In this document: piece after piece, positions 11,568 to 23,400 of the stretch
How positions within the stretch are numbered: the first letter of the stretch is position 1
How the letters are laid out: every line of letters begins with the position of its first letter
NCBI GenBank assembly: GCA_003439945.1
Contig: QVRM01003901.1
Span: 1,472,501-1,536,500 of the forward strand
Source: Dermanyssus gallinae
Lineage: Eukaryota > Arthropoda > Arachnida > Mesostigmata > Dermanyssidae
DNA: 64,000 nt
Direction: 5' to 3'
Notes under the pieces: generated by a model
Database searches by the model: none
Told to the model about the DNA's origin: nothing
Seen by the model: the letters and a program-made list of their open reading frames with translations, nothing else
Position numbers and translations under genes: made by a program

Positions 11568-14176
11568 TGAAGTTGAAGATATGTTAGAAAATATTTGTCT
11601 CGCCGTTGCGATTATTCCAACTGGTGTACCAGCTTTTCTGGCCGGAGACCTGAACTGTAGGCTTGACACTGCTGCGTCTTCCCCGACAATTGGCGTTCAC
11701 CAAGCGCTAGAGAAGTATGGATTCTGGATATGTACTACTCCGTCGCCGCCAACGTTTTACTCTGACGGAAGTGGACCTGGCGATAATTCGCAGAGGGGAG
11801 GGTCCTCTACAATCGATATATTCGCTTGCTCAGGTTCTGAAGAAGGCATCGAATATGGCGGACAAGTGATTGGCCTTGTAATTACTGGATTTAAAAAGCA
11901 TGTACCAGTTTATCTAACAGTTAAAGTTAAATATGGAGGTGAGAGCGCTAGTACGCCGAGACGTCAGGGGCTCGGAAAATGCATGGACGTAAACAAGTTA
12001 CGCATGAAGCTTTGCACTTGGTATCCCAATCAACTACTGGAAATGCCGCCAAGTCTGCTTTCCGACATTCTGACAGGAGCGGTGCGCTCCTCTACATATA
12101 GGCGTACTCTGAGGGGAAGTCGGTCACCTGAGTGGTTCGACTCACATTGCTATCGTGTGAGTGTTATGTTATTCAGGCTCTCATTGTCTCCCGAGAACAC
12201 CCAGAGATGCGAGACTTTTATTGTAGACACCGTCGCTGGTACCGACAGGTAATAGAATTGAAGAAAATCTTGTTCGCCAAGGAAAGTGAAAATCGTATGA
12301 TTCGAAGGGCCAGGGTTGAGCCTCACTGCGCCCTTAGAAGGAACTTTACGTTCTCTAGTTGTCCAGTTGCCTTCGACCGTCTGCGCCAACACTTCATCGA
12401 CGCAATTACAACAACAGATAGCACACCTGGGATCATCCCGTTATCGTATGAATTATCGGATGAATACGAGAGTCTACTATCCCAGCAGATAGATGCTCCA
12501 TTCTCTCTTATGGAAGTTTAAAGTGCGATCGAAAAGTTGAAGAATAAGAAGGCCTTCGGACCCGACCTCGTCCGGAATGAACATATAAAGGCGGCGGTCC
12601 TCCTAACGCCCCTTTGGACGGCTCTCTTTGACAAGTGCTTGGAAACAGGTGAAATTCCAGCAACCTGGTCGGAATGCTTGCTAAAGGTCATTCCCAAAGG
12701 CAAAGGTGACCCGCTTTGTCCACCCTCTTGGCGAGGCATTGCAAAGAAAAGCTGCATCTACAAAATATTGTCATGCCTCTTGGCACGCCATCTTAGCTTC
12801 TATCTCGAAGCAAGAAGAATCATCCCTCCGGAACAGCATGGATTTCGCGCGAGACATTCGACAATGACCGCATCCCAGGAGCTTTTAGAAGAGGTGAAGC
12901 GCTCGATCACCGTCAAACACTGTACGCTGTACTTGTAGACTACAAGGCGGCGTTTGACACTGCCCCCAGGGATATTGTCATGGAGAAGCTAGCCGCCGCG
13001 GGTGTGGGCCCACGAGTTTTGGGGATACTGGCAGCTATCCTGAAAGCAAACCCGGTCATTCTAGATGACGGCCATTGCCTTTCCTACAAACCACCGACTA
13101 TCCCCAGGGTGATAATCTTAGCCCGCTCTTATTCTCAGTCTTACTCAGTGATCTTCCGGGCCTTATCAATGACCACTACCCCTGTATCCGCAGAACTCTC
13201 TATGCCGATGACCTAGTGGTATACAGTAGAGTGTTTATGGATTTAAAAAAGGTCCCTGCGGATGCTGGAGACATACGGCAAGCAAAATGGTTTATCGATT
13301 AACGTTTCGAAGACAAAAGCTATGAAATTCAGACCTGGGGGACCCCTGAGGAGAAGTGATAGGCTCAGCTTGGGCGGTGCCTCTGTAGAATTTGTCTCGG
13401 AGTTTACTTACCTGGGTGTTAAACTAACGCCAAGCGGCACATCTTTCGCGGCCCACATATCTCAGCGAATTAATAGCAGCATCGTCGCCATGACCTCAAT
13501 CTCAGCTCCACAGAAGCTCTCAGTAAAAACAGCTCTAATACTGTTTAACCTGAAGGTGGCCTCGGTTGCATCTTATGGTATCACATTAATTTGAGAACAC
13601 CTATCCGCTCAGCAGCTTAGCACTCTCGACACGGTGAAGGCAACGCTCCTTAAGAGAGTTCTGGGCCCCCCTAGAAATGCACAAAACAGGCTAACTTATA
13701 GTCTGTCTAGGACCACGCCGTTCATCGAGGATCTGGTAAATCGCTTCCAACTTCCGACCACCGCGTCACTGCTAGAGTTCCGTAGGCATTTCGAGCAGAA
13801 GATGAGGAAAGTACCAGAAGCGTTCTACAAAACAATGTTGGACAATACATGGATGGAACCTCTCTTCGAGCAACGACACGTTCTCACCCGCTACTCCGTC
13901 CATGGGTTCCACTATAAACTGTGCCACCGCACTGGGTTCCATAACCCTTCCGATGAGTGTTGCTGCAAATTTTGCCTTGTTTGCACCAAATATCATCATG
14001 AAACATGTCGGTCAGCGCCAGCTATCTGGGCGTTAGGTCGCTGACATCTTTCGGAGATGCATATACAACATATTCTATATATGTCCAAGATTAACGGAGA
14101 CGAATCCCGTTTCCGAGATTTAATGAATAAGTGTAATGTAATGTAACCAACAATACCGAAAGGTGATGTAGTAATA

Positions 14177-14235
<59 letters not shown>

Positions 14236-15859
14236 CATTTTGTGGTGCCATTATTCAACAGCACACATTGACCGGTCATAGTGCAAAGGTAACAGCGGCT
14301 AAATTTTTAAACGGAACTCTCAACGTGGCTACGGGCTCGCACGACCGTACTCTCAAACTTTGGGACCTCAAGAAGGACTGTTGCCTACGCACGCTGTTTG
14401 CGGGTTCCTCGTGCAATGATCTTATCACAAGTGATGTTGCAGGTAAATATATATATATATATATATATATGCTTCTTTAACAAACGTTTGCGAATTATGC
14501 AGATAGTAGCAAGTTTCAGAATCAGAGAGTGTTTTTGTTTGATGTTTTCCACGTTACGAATGTGTTTTTGGTAATGAGTCTTCTACTTATTTGGATGACT
14601 AAGCAAGGTTATACACGCCCGTACTTTTATGTATGACTAATGACCCGTGTCCTTGTTCTGGTGGTGCAGCGACAAACATCATGAGCGGCCATTTCGATAA
14701 GAAAGTGCGCTTTTGGGATACTCGAACTGAGGTTACATCAACGGAAATCCTGCTTGGGGACAAGATCACCTCCCTGGATCTCTCGAGCGATCGGAACTAC
14801 CTACTCTGCTGTGTTCGCGACGACACACTAACAATTATAGATGTTCGTGCCAACCAAGTTCTTTCAACGTTCTGGTAAGCGCGATTCAGATTTCATGTTG
14901 AACGCTACATGTCAATTTTTATCAAGTGTGCTCGTGCTGCTAACGCAAAAAAATGCCAGGTAAAAGATTTGTTCCTTGTGGAGCCCAAAAATGTGATGCA
15001 GAAACGCCTACTAACATTAGTATCATTATTGTTTCCCCATATCAGATGTAGGAGTGAGCGTATACAACTGTTAGGCAGAATTTTTGCCTAAGAACTATTA
15101 TTTTTGGTAGTGTTTGTCATCTGTATCTATTATATAATAGAATGCCCCCGTCTGTGCGCACGTGGACGACACTTAGCGATATTCTAGTAAATTTACACCG
15201 CGGAAAGCAACTTTATCGTGGAGCCTTATTTAACGAGTGTGATATCTTGCTGAACCTGAGCTTTGTAGCGATTGCCGCGCGTCTGTGTGCCCATACGAAG
15301 ACATCGGGAATATAAGTGTCGAACAGATGCGATAGAATATTTGTTATAAATATGATGTTATCAGCGTGTTTTTTTGACATTGTATGTGTACTTCTTGTGA
15401 GCAAGTATTTCTTTGTCTTGGGACTTCTTTAAGTAATTCGCGAGATACCGTGACTGCAATCCTGTTAGGTTGGCCTGATAATAGCATCTGGTACTAAATG
15501 GTCAACTAAAAGAATGGTAATGTTAAGCCTATACGACAGATATAGATCCGCACCTATCAGTTTCCCGTATCAAAATTAAACACTTCATGCAAACTAACCG
15601 CCGGTTTGCAATGGTTGTTTACAGCGACGACGCGTTTCGTGTCGGCTACGACTTCACAAGAGCAAAGTTTAGCTCTGATGGTAGCCATGTCGTCGTTGGA
15701 TCCGCAGATGGCTCGCTCTTCGTTTGGAGCACGAGCACGAACAGGCTAGAAGCGAAGCTTCGTGAACTAAGCTCACCTGTTATATGTACGAGCTGGAGTC
15801 CCACCGGAGACTATGTAGCTAGCAGCGATAAGGAACGGAAAGTCTGTATTTGGGCATAG
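8063..15859 (+). CDS. ATG16L1: ATG16L1, autophagy-related protein 16-like 1 (3' part of gene)
   Basis: ATG16L1 joins the ATG12-ATG5 conjugate and directs LC3/GABARAP lipidation at the phagophore and at single-membrane compartments. Five exons are visible: 8063-8252, 10933-11181, 14262-14442, 14670-14874 and 15625-15859. All splice phases fit. The first ends the coiled coil ([19 protein letters not shown], parallel to vertebrate WMAEKAQEANRLNAENE); the rest build seven WD40 blades with the vertebrate-like stretches [28 protein letters not shown] and [13 protein letters not shown]. The N-terminal ATG5-binding exons are not found and must lie upstream. The coil-to-propeller linker is very short. 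Introns contain transposons on both strands. Family assignment is very secure. Confidence 0.95.
8411..8451. repeat. (TA)n microsatellite
   Basis: About 20 TA units, in the ATG16L1 intron about 160 bases after the donor at 8253. Confidence 0.98.
8779..8814. repeat. Perfect 16-bp inverted repeat with 4-nt loop
   Basis: The arms 8779-8794 and 8799-8814 (core AACTAGCAAAATGA) are exact complements with loop GAGA. It lies in an ATG16L1 intron; function unknown. Confidence 0.8.
9150..9800 (-). pseudogene. LINE reverse transcriptase remnant
   Basis: Reverse-complement reading gives RT motifs in order, with stops and frame changes between them: [14 protein letters not shown] and [10 protein letters not shown] (about 9660-9760), [16 protein letters not shown] (about 9480-9515), [15 protein letters not shown] and LRYAGDIAI (about 9190-9330). 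The last is the YADD catalytic motif with one Asp replaced by Gly. The motifs resemble those of the + strand LINE at 11.6-14.1 kb in the next intron. Confidence 0.75.
9860..10860 (-). pseudogene. mariner transposase remnant
   Basis: On the minus strand, in order: [17 protein letters not shown] (HTH region, about 10625-10680), [20 protein letters not shown] (about 10165-10230), [25 protein letters not shown] (second catalytic Asp region, about 10075-10100), and [19 protein letters not shown] near 9960-10005. The third catalytic position of DD34D mariners falls in SSEFF, where Asp is replaced by Glu. Stops and frameshifts are frequent and I saw no intact terminal repeats. It is old and inactive. 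Confidence 0.8.
10933..11181 (+). CDS. ATG16L1: ATG16L1 exon: WD40 blades 1-2
   Basis: The acceptor AG is at 10931-10932 and the donor GTTAGT at 11182; 83 codons, phase 0 at both ends. It encodes [27 protein letters not shown] and [13 protein letters not shown] and ends DQRLR. The polypyrimidine tract before the acceptor is weak (TGACTATTATGTAAG). Confidence 0.93.
11533..11561. repeat. (TA)n microsatellite
   Basis: Directly upstream of the LINE at 11.6 kb. Confidence 0.97.
11565..14150 (+). pseudogene. Intronic LINE: endonuclease, reverse transcriptase and Cys/His tail
   Basis: A non-LTR element inside an ATG16L1 intron, same strand as the gene. Endonuclease: [18 protein letters not shown] and a decayed SDH as KKHVPV (11580-12000). 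[19 protein letters not shown] (12540), [15 protein letters not shown] (12840), [15 protein letters not shown] and [11 protein letters not shown] (13105-13230), [13 protein letters not shown] and [12 protein letters not shown] (13290-13440). The C-terminus (13634-14044) ends in a Cys/His cluster, [15 protein letters not shown]. Stop codons (for example 12252, 12521, 12938) and frame changes show decay, though the order is complete. The 3' end is a GTAATGTAATGTA tail near 14131 followed by (TA)n. The 5' start is unclear. Confidence 0.85.
14182..14229. repeat. (TA)n microsatellite
   Basis: It sits between the LINE 3' tail and the ATG16L1 exon at 14262, about 30 bases upstream of the acceptor. 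Confidence 0.97.
14262..14442 (+). CDS. ATG16L1: ATG16L1 exon: WD40 blade 3 and start of 4
   Basis: The acceptor is TTATTCAACAG and the donor GTAAAT at 14443. It encodes [26 protein letters not shown] and [15 protein letters not shown] and ends in phase 1. (TA)n tracts flank it on both sides, one of them starting four bases inside the downstream intron. Confidence 0.94.
14447..14470. repeat. (TA)n microsatellite at a splice donor
   Basis: It starts four bases after the GTAA of the ATG16L1 donor at 14443. Confidence 0.97.
14670..14874 (+). CDS. ATG16L1: ATG16L1 exon: WD40 blades 4-5
   Basis: The acceptor is GGTGGTGCAG and the donor GTAAGC at 14875. It encodes [19 protein letters not shown], then [17 protein letters not shown] and [15 protein letters not shown], ending in phase 2. 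The preceding intron (14443-14669) is only 227 bases. Confidence 0.94.
15625..15859 (+). CDS. ATG16L1: ATG16L1 terminal exon: WD40 blades 6-7 and stop
   Basis: The acceptor is GTTTACAG. One base completes the split codon, followed by [29 protein letters not shown] and [12 protein letters not shown], then TAG at 15857-15859. Length and ending match the family, which normally stops just after the last blade. Confidence 0.94.
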
Positions 15860-16396
15860 TAGGTAGAATCGTGTCATATTTCGCTGCACTATCGATTTTA
15901 CGGCACTGCTTAAACCGAATCGAAACCATTCGTGTAAGTGCTAAAATTTGGCGTGTGGTGCAGCTGAAACGTTTTACTCTTCTAATCTTGTTAGGTGCAA
16001 GTAGCTTAATCTGTAGGTGGCCAGGGCATGTAAAAGCTACTTCAGATGGGAGAGATCGTATTATTGCTTTCAGTATAAACTATTGAGGTGTATGGAAAAT
16101 GGCATTTTGGAATGCACCAAATGCACAGTTGATCCCTTCGTGTGTGTTTGTGTCGACTACACTCGCGGTGTTCTAGGTGTCATTATGTACGCATGGTTAT
16201 TGTTCTCATTATGTGTCCGTCTCAGTTTTCGCTGAATTGAATGAAGCACAGAAATCGTATTCGGTGTATGTAAAGTTAATTACCTCAAATTAGCCATTTA
16301 TTACATTCTGCTTCTACAATTTTATTTTAGGAGGGCACTAGCGTATTATAATTTATAATTCTTCAAACCAGTTTCATCCTTACCTGTTCCCGCTTG

Positions 16397-16402
16397 AATA
16401 AA
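16397..16402 (+). promoter_or_regulatory. Possible polyadenylation signal of ATG16L1
   Basis: AATAAA lies about 540 bases after the ATG16L1 stop, the first clear hexamer on this strand downstream of it. A further AATAAA-like motif follows near 16460. Confidence 0.45.
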
Positions 16403-16497
16403 TCTTGTAAATAAGCAAAACTTGTACAACGGAGGTTTTGAATTGGCTTTATCCCAATAATAAATACGAAACTTTACGAAACAAAAAGCTTAGTTTT

Positions 16498-16502
<5 letters not shown>

Positions 16503-16540
<38 letters not shown>
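16503..16540. repeat. (TA)n microsatellite
   Basis: In the ATG16L1-ABCB8 intergenic space. Confidence 0.97.
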
Positions 16541-16542
<2 letters not shown>

Positions 16543-17277
16543 GTATGGGTTAGCTAGATATGTAGATTTGCGAAATGGCATCCTATGAAGATCCCTAATA
16601 TTCAAGTATAAATATATACATTGACCTTTTTCAAAACTCGAATAATATATATTTAACAGTATCACTACCAGGCTAACCGGTGTTATAGTTTTAAAAACAT
16701 AACATTTTGTTTTTGAATATATTTAATGTTGGAGCATTTAAAGGCAATTTAAGTCAACAACGGGATGCTTTAACAACACCACTGTAACGTAATTCCAGTA
16801 AAATCATTCAATAGAGAAAGATTACCTACTCTATTATAGTTTCGCACGACAGGCTAAAGTCGTACTAAACGGAGCCCAGGAAATAAGCTTCAGCGAAACT
16901 GAATAGGAACACCAAAGCGTCAATTTCTTGGCAATTCCGGCTTTACCTCCGAAGCTCGTGAAATTGTGATGCTGCCCTTGCTTTCCCTATGCCTGTACAC
17001 GACCGGGGTAATTACGAGCAGTGAAGTCTACTGATTAGCGTTATAGTTCACCAAACTAGCTAAAGCGAATTTTAAAGTATAATACATCATAGATAATTTG
17101 ACCCCTTTGCAATATCTATAGAGTAACTCTGACGTATTATACAGGCCTCTTGTCCATTATGGTATTTTCGTCCACTTTAATGCTTCAATGAATTGTAATT
17201 TACTAAAAATATTATACTTTATATTATGTTGATGTACACTACAACCTACGACTATAATCTCTTCTTGGCTGACAGGT

Positions 17278-17403
17278 TCAGCCCAAGGTCCTTCCAAAGA
17301 AGACTTTACTTCTACTCATGGGTCTGTCATCTTCACCAGACTGTTCCTGGATTAGTCTCCAGTAGGCACCTTTCAGTGATGTCAGCGTGGTGTGATCTCC
17401 ACT
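17278..17403 (-). CDS. ABCB8: ABCB8 terminal exon
   Basis: The acceptor is TTCACTTACAG; 41 codons follow in phase 0, then TGA at 17280-17278. [20 protein letters not shown] corresponds to the usual GTHEELL...GLYAELIRRQ ending of ABCB proteins. A short charged tail follows. Confidence 0.87.
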   Translation of the reverse strand, partial: SGDHTTLTSLKGAYWRLIQEQSGEDDRPMSRSKVFFGRTLG

Positions 17404-20400
17404 CTGTAAGTGAATTATGAAACTTAATTATCAGTTTTCTTTCAAGAATTTGTATTTGAGTCAATATAATCGGCCCTAACCTCCAATATTGAGCATTATC
17501 TACTGTAAGCTGGATAATGACCTAACAGTGTGTGCAAGCAAACCATCTTTTTTAGTAAAAAGTAAAGGAAGTTGACCACGATACGATAAAGACATTACAC
17601 ATCAGCCATCAAGCTACACAAACTTGCTGGTGGTATAAATATAGACATCGACATGAGGGGTGTCACAGCCTATGTATGGCTTAACCCGGCATCGAAGGAA
17701 AGCTAAACCAGGGGGTTTAACAATATTGTTACGAGAAGGTGGTCCACGCACATGGGAGCTTTTGATGCCTGGGCACAGCAATGGTATCGACGCCTACTGC
17801 TGAATGCATAGGACATTTACTACCGTAAACAGGAGTCTCACGTCTTCTGTACGGTCCAGAACGGTCTCCGCACAAAAAATAATTTTGCTCCTTTCTGGAC
17901 GAAGCTTTTTGTGCGGATGTTTTTTGTTTCGTCTGACACATTCCCCAACACATTTTCATCAGTATTTTGGAAACAGCTAAATTCCTCATAAATCAATGTA
18001 AGTCCTCTTTCACGATAGAAGAGGTAACATAACAGCCGCCTGAAAACAATTTCTTCTTATGAAATATAATTCCTTTGCATTAGAAGAAATAGCTTTCAAG
18101 AGCAACATTGCCTACCGAAACAGTAAACCAGCTTGTCGAGGCAGTTTGACCCTAACCGTGCATAATGTTTTCATCAGTGTCATTTTAGTGGCAGCATTCG
18201 ACATGATACCAAACATCATATTGTATGGAAACAAGGAAAACTGGAACTGCCACTAAGAAGAAGACGCTGAGATACAGATATAAATACATTTTTTGGACAA
18301 GAGTTAATTTAAATAGTGGATTATCTAAGCATTCCTTTGAGTTAATGACGAAATTTACACAGGACAACTGTCTGAGCCCCCTGATGGTATCGGTTCTTGT
18401 CAGTAATCTACTGCTGATATTTAGGAATAAATATGCTTTCAGGTGAAGTTATGAATAAATATGTTTCCGAAGGTCGATGACGTGATAATGTGCTCCACTA
18501 GGTGTACTACAGCGAGTTTAATCAGCGTCAAAATAATACGCCGCGCAATAGCGATTGAAAAGTAGCTTTGATAAAACAATAGCTTAAGAGTTTAGAAGTG
18601 GACGACGCTTGGCTCACTCAGACGAGACCAAGTTGCAAGAAGGTTTTGTTTCCTATTTCTCATATCTGGGACTTGAAGGCACTCCTCAGAGAGTCACCTT
18701 CGCGTCATTTCCAGGAATATGTCTGAAATACTTGAAGTGTGACATATACGACCCTGCCAAGCTGTCACTATCAATCGCCATACATTTGTTTGGCTTGAAG
18801 ATTGCACCGATTACCAGCTGTGGTTACACTGATGTGAGACAACCTATGGCGTTTGGACTTTATTTTTATTTTCACAGAGAGCCAGAAAGAAAATAGCATA
18901 ATGCACACCCTTTGGTCTAGGTAGTGTGGGCCTCTCAAACCCACTAAAAACCTGGTGATCCCCTAACCTACATGACCGGGACATTTGTGGTATTACTTCA
19001 GTGCATGTACGAAACCGCTAGTCTGGCTTTCAATTTTCGGCCTCTGCATGCGAAAAGCGTGTGATCCACGTCGTCGGTCTGCCGGCGTCATACAAGACAC
19101 ATATGTCTACATCAGCCTTCCAAATCTTCACCATATAAGTCTGGAAGCTGCCATGACCTATGAGAACTTGGGGTAGGTAGTACGTAGTTTCCGCGTACTT
19201 GCATCGGTACCATTTTATGAGTTCTGGGATGATTGACCCCGTACACGATCCTAGTGCCTCTCGCTTCGCTTCTGTTCACTCAGCCCCCCAGCTTTCCAGT
19301 CTTTTTCTTGCATCGTCGTTTCTAAATGCCCAGTCCCTGTATAAGATGATATTCTCCTCTATCCGTTTTGGCTAAGGTATCATGCGGGCATATACCAGCA
19401 CAGCGTCTGTGGACACCGTCATATACGCTCTGGTGGCCTTAATGGCCAGTGCCATCGCTTTTGGACCCAATAGACCTTTACTGAAAGCTTCTTTATACTT
19501 TTATGTAATAAAATTGAATAAAACTAACATTGAAGGTATACGGACAGAGATGGACGTTTGCTAGTTTAAAGGGAGACTGCATTATAAACGCATGCTACTT
19601 GTAAATATTATATTTTCTGCCTCAAACCGTGATTTTTCCGAACTCCTCATCCACATAATCAGTCATATATAATTGTATACATTGTAAATGAAATATCTGA
19701 ATGGGGTAATTTACCTCAATTACTTTTCCGTTCCGCATGACATAGATGATATCGGCGTTCCGAATAGTACTAAGTCTGTGCGCAATGACCAGAACGGATC
19801 TCCCCTTGATGACGCGATCCAATGTCTGCTGAACTATCTTTTCGGACTCCGCGTCCAGTGCACTCGTTGCTTCATCCAAGATTAGAACCTGTACCAACAG
19901 TTATTGTAAGTACCTCGGTATGCCATGCTAATCGACGAACTCTTCCCTATAACTGCCTTATGACGATATATATCGCCTGCGCCCATAGTCACCTAACTTA
20001 CGCTGTACAAGTATGGCTTGACACAGATGCGTCTTATCGTGTCGCTTGACGGACTCCAAAAACGAGCACTGAAAAACTCTGGGCCTCTGGATACGAGACA
20101 AAAATGTAAGCATTCTGCCGTTGCCAAGACGCATAGAATACTCTCTCATCGTTGAAATTAAGCATATACTCCTTGGAGTGCATCCAAAACTACGTGGCTT
20201 GGCAACATCAGCAACACCCATATTTACGGGTAACACATCTAACTTGCTTATTCTGTCACACGCCAACTCTAACTAGTCAAAGTTAGCGATCAGAATAATA
20301 GGAGTCTCCTACTGAAACAAAATACCGGTTTGTATCAGGCAAAAAGTCCCTACTCAAACTAAAAGGCAAACTCAGAAACCACTATCTCGAAACACTGGTT

Positions 20401-23400
20401 TCAGGTTAAAAGCAATCTAAGTATTACAAGCGATATGGCAACACATTATAAATCGGTGAAAATAGCAAATATAAATTATACATTATAATCTCATAAAAGG
20501 TACACCGAACAATCTATGTACTTCATGGAGCTCGAAATGAATATGTGTAATTATCTTATAAGAAATGTCAATAAACAAATGTTAACGTTCAATCCTGTAT
20601 CCAAGTGCCATGTGTCTATAGAATTAGCATAATGAAGGCAAAAGGTTAAGAATTGTTTTAGCAAACAATAGTAATGTCAATAACGACAAATAGTACCCTG
20701 TATAGTATCGTTAAGTAGTATGCAAAAAACTAAATCGTTCTCTGCGCCGTCTACCTGTGGATCTTTGAGAAGAGCGCGAGCGATGGCAATGCGCTGCTTC
20801 TGGCCGCCGCTAACAGTGACTCCGCGCTCACCAAGAACCGTATTGTACCCGTCTTCAAATGACATGATAAAGTCATGGGCATTCGCTTGCCTTGCCGCTT
20901 CCATCACCTTACAAACCAAAAATGTTATGCGTAACAAATGTAACTCGAGATTTAAAAACTGTTAAAGTATAGTCGCTTATTTTTTATATGTTTCTTTCCT
21001 ATCCACAATATCCTATATCTTGAAAAACCACTCTCGACATTGAAAACAAAAGCATAACGCCCATCGCCACTCTTGGGACCCTTTTGGGACATCATACTGA
21101 AAACTTTTCTAACAAGATATAATTAGATTTTTGTTAATATGTTCTTTCATACCAAAGAAGCTTTACAAATATACCGTATCCCACATAATGTAATGCTCTA
21201 CAAAAATAGGAAAGACCCTGTCAGCTGCTTTTGCTACATTTGTCCTTCTTTGAACCGCATTCATTGCTAAACGCCAGCTCGCCTCCACGAGTTGGCTCAG
21301 AGTGCTTTTTTATAGTTGTTCCGTAAGACTAATAATGCCCGTGTACAGTTTTTTTCAAGTCATGGATGCTTTTTAATCCATTCCTTTTACCTTGTCTAAA
21401 TTGGGAACTATGAACATCAATTTAAAAGTGCTAGTCTGGGTCTCGAACCCAGGCCTCCTTGCTCAGTGTATTCCAGCTAAAAGCACAAAGTATTATTTTG
21501 ATCCATTACTCGAACTTCGATAGGCCGTTAAAAGCTTTTGTTAAATAATTTATTTCTTGAAAAACTCATATCGTAAATAATTATCGCGTTACGCCCATTG
21601 AGGGCAATAACATATTCGAGTTAGTACTTCGAATGAAACCGAATTGAATGAAACGAAGATGCATAAACTATGTCACAGATTACAGAGCTACAGTATTATT
21701 GCTCACCTACTATTAGATTAACTTCGCGAAGAATGTTTGTGCGGCCTTATATATTCACAAAGTACGGAAATGGAACGGGGTCAACGAATCTTATGTATAC
21801 ACAAAAACAATTAGGAAAGACACTGAGAATAGCGTATACGCGCCCACTTAGTGCGACGAGCAGGATCAACCATGCGTGTATTCCAGGTGAAGGTATCGTC
21901 TCGTACAAGTTTTGTCACTAAAGCTTTGTTTTATGGTTTAAAACCTTCACAACGACAATAAAACATAGAGACAAATGCTGAATGGAAGATCCGCAAATTA
22001 TCGACAAAGCATCACGACAAGGAGCTTTCGAATATATTTACTAACGTTCCCTTGTATGCCGCAACGAGAAAGGTAAGGCAAATAACATCGAACGGGATTT
22101 CGAATTTCGGGACTTGTTTTTTTTTTTTTTTTTTTTTTTTTGTTCTGGGAGTTTCGGTAACTGAGCACATGCGCATAGCAGCCTGCGGACTGTGTGAGAT
22201 CGCAAACCCTAAACCGGTTCTCCCCCCCCCCAGTCGGTTACTTGATACATCGAAACCGTGGGAGAGGCGTCCCTGCGTTTCCTTCAATCAGCTCTACCTT
22301 ATCATCCCCCTGTAAGCATCACAGACAAGGAGCTTTCGAGAGTCAAAGATTTCCTCGACAAACGTGTCTCCTTGTAGCCTAGGCAACGAGAAAAGGTACG
22401 TGGCAAAGTACGCGAACTGATTTGAACGGGCATGGCCTTCGGTACCTGAGTCGTCCAGTAGGAAAGCTCCCCGTGTCGGCGGTCATACCATACCCTGAGG
22501 TCCGGTATCAGACTCTTGGTCCAGCTCCCTGTGGTCACACCGGGTCTTACCTGCGCCCATTCCTCATGCCAGGCCGATATGGTGGCACTCCTGGCCCTGG
22601 TGAGATCCAGACCTTCGTCTAGATACATTTTACTTCGTTCAGCCACTAGGAGGTCCCATGGCAGCATTTTGGCTAGGACCAGGAGAGCTTCGGTCGAGAC
22701 TGTTCGATACGCCCGGCTTACCCTGATTGCCAGCGTTCGTTGGGTCGACCTTAGTGCCCCCCTATTTTTCGCCGTCCGCATTGCCATGTCCCCCCAGACT
22801 GGGGCTGCGTATAGCGCCGTTGATTCGGCCACCGAGGCCAGGAGCCTTCTTTTCACCTCAGCCACCCCACCGACCCTAGGCATGATCCGCGCCAGGTTCA
22901 GGGAGACCCTTTGGGCCTTTTCGGCCACGTACTTAACGTGTGCCGATCCGGTCAGTCCGGTGTCTAGCATGACCCCAAGGTACTTTACCTTCTTTCTGAT
23001 TTCTATCGGGTGGCCCGCCATCACGAGGTTAATGCCGGTCGTCCTCTTTCTGCCTGTTAGGTACATCGCCTCCGTCTTGTCGGGTGCCAGTTTCAAGTGA
23101 TGGGACTCCATCCACTCGGACACCATTGACAAGGCCTCATTGGCGGCGCTCTCCAGGGCTCTTTCGGTCCTGGCCGTTATCATGAGTGCAAGGTCATCGG
23201 CGTACGCCAACGTCTCCACCCCATACGGGAGACCTGGGATCTCGAGCACCCCGTCGTAAGCTATGTTCCAGAGCACGGGTCCTAGAATCGAGCCCTGTGG
23301 GACTCCGGCAGTAACCTCGTACTCCTGCCCCCCTGCAACCAAGCCTCTGTCATCCAGGTAGGATGAAATCATTCGACGGAGGTAGAGGGAAAAGCCCTTC

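Larger units (their letters stand above)
15860..17277. other. Convergent intergenic space between ATG16L1 and ABCB8
   Basis: It contains the presumed 3' UTRs of the two convergent genes and a (TA)n tract at 16503-16540. No other coding signal was seen. Confidence 0.6.
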
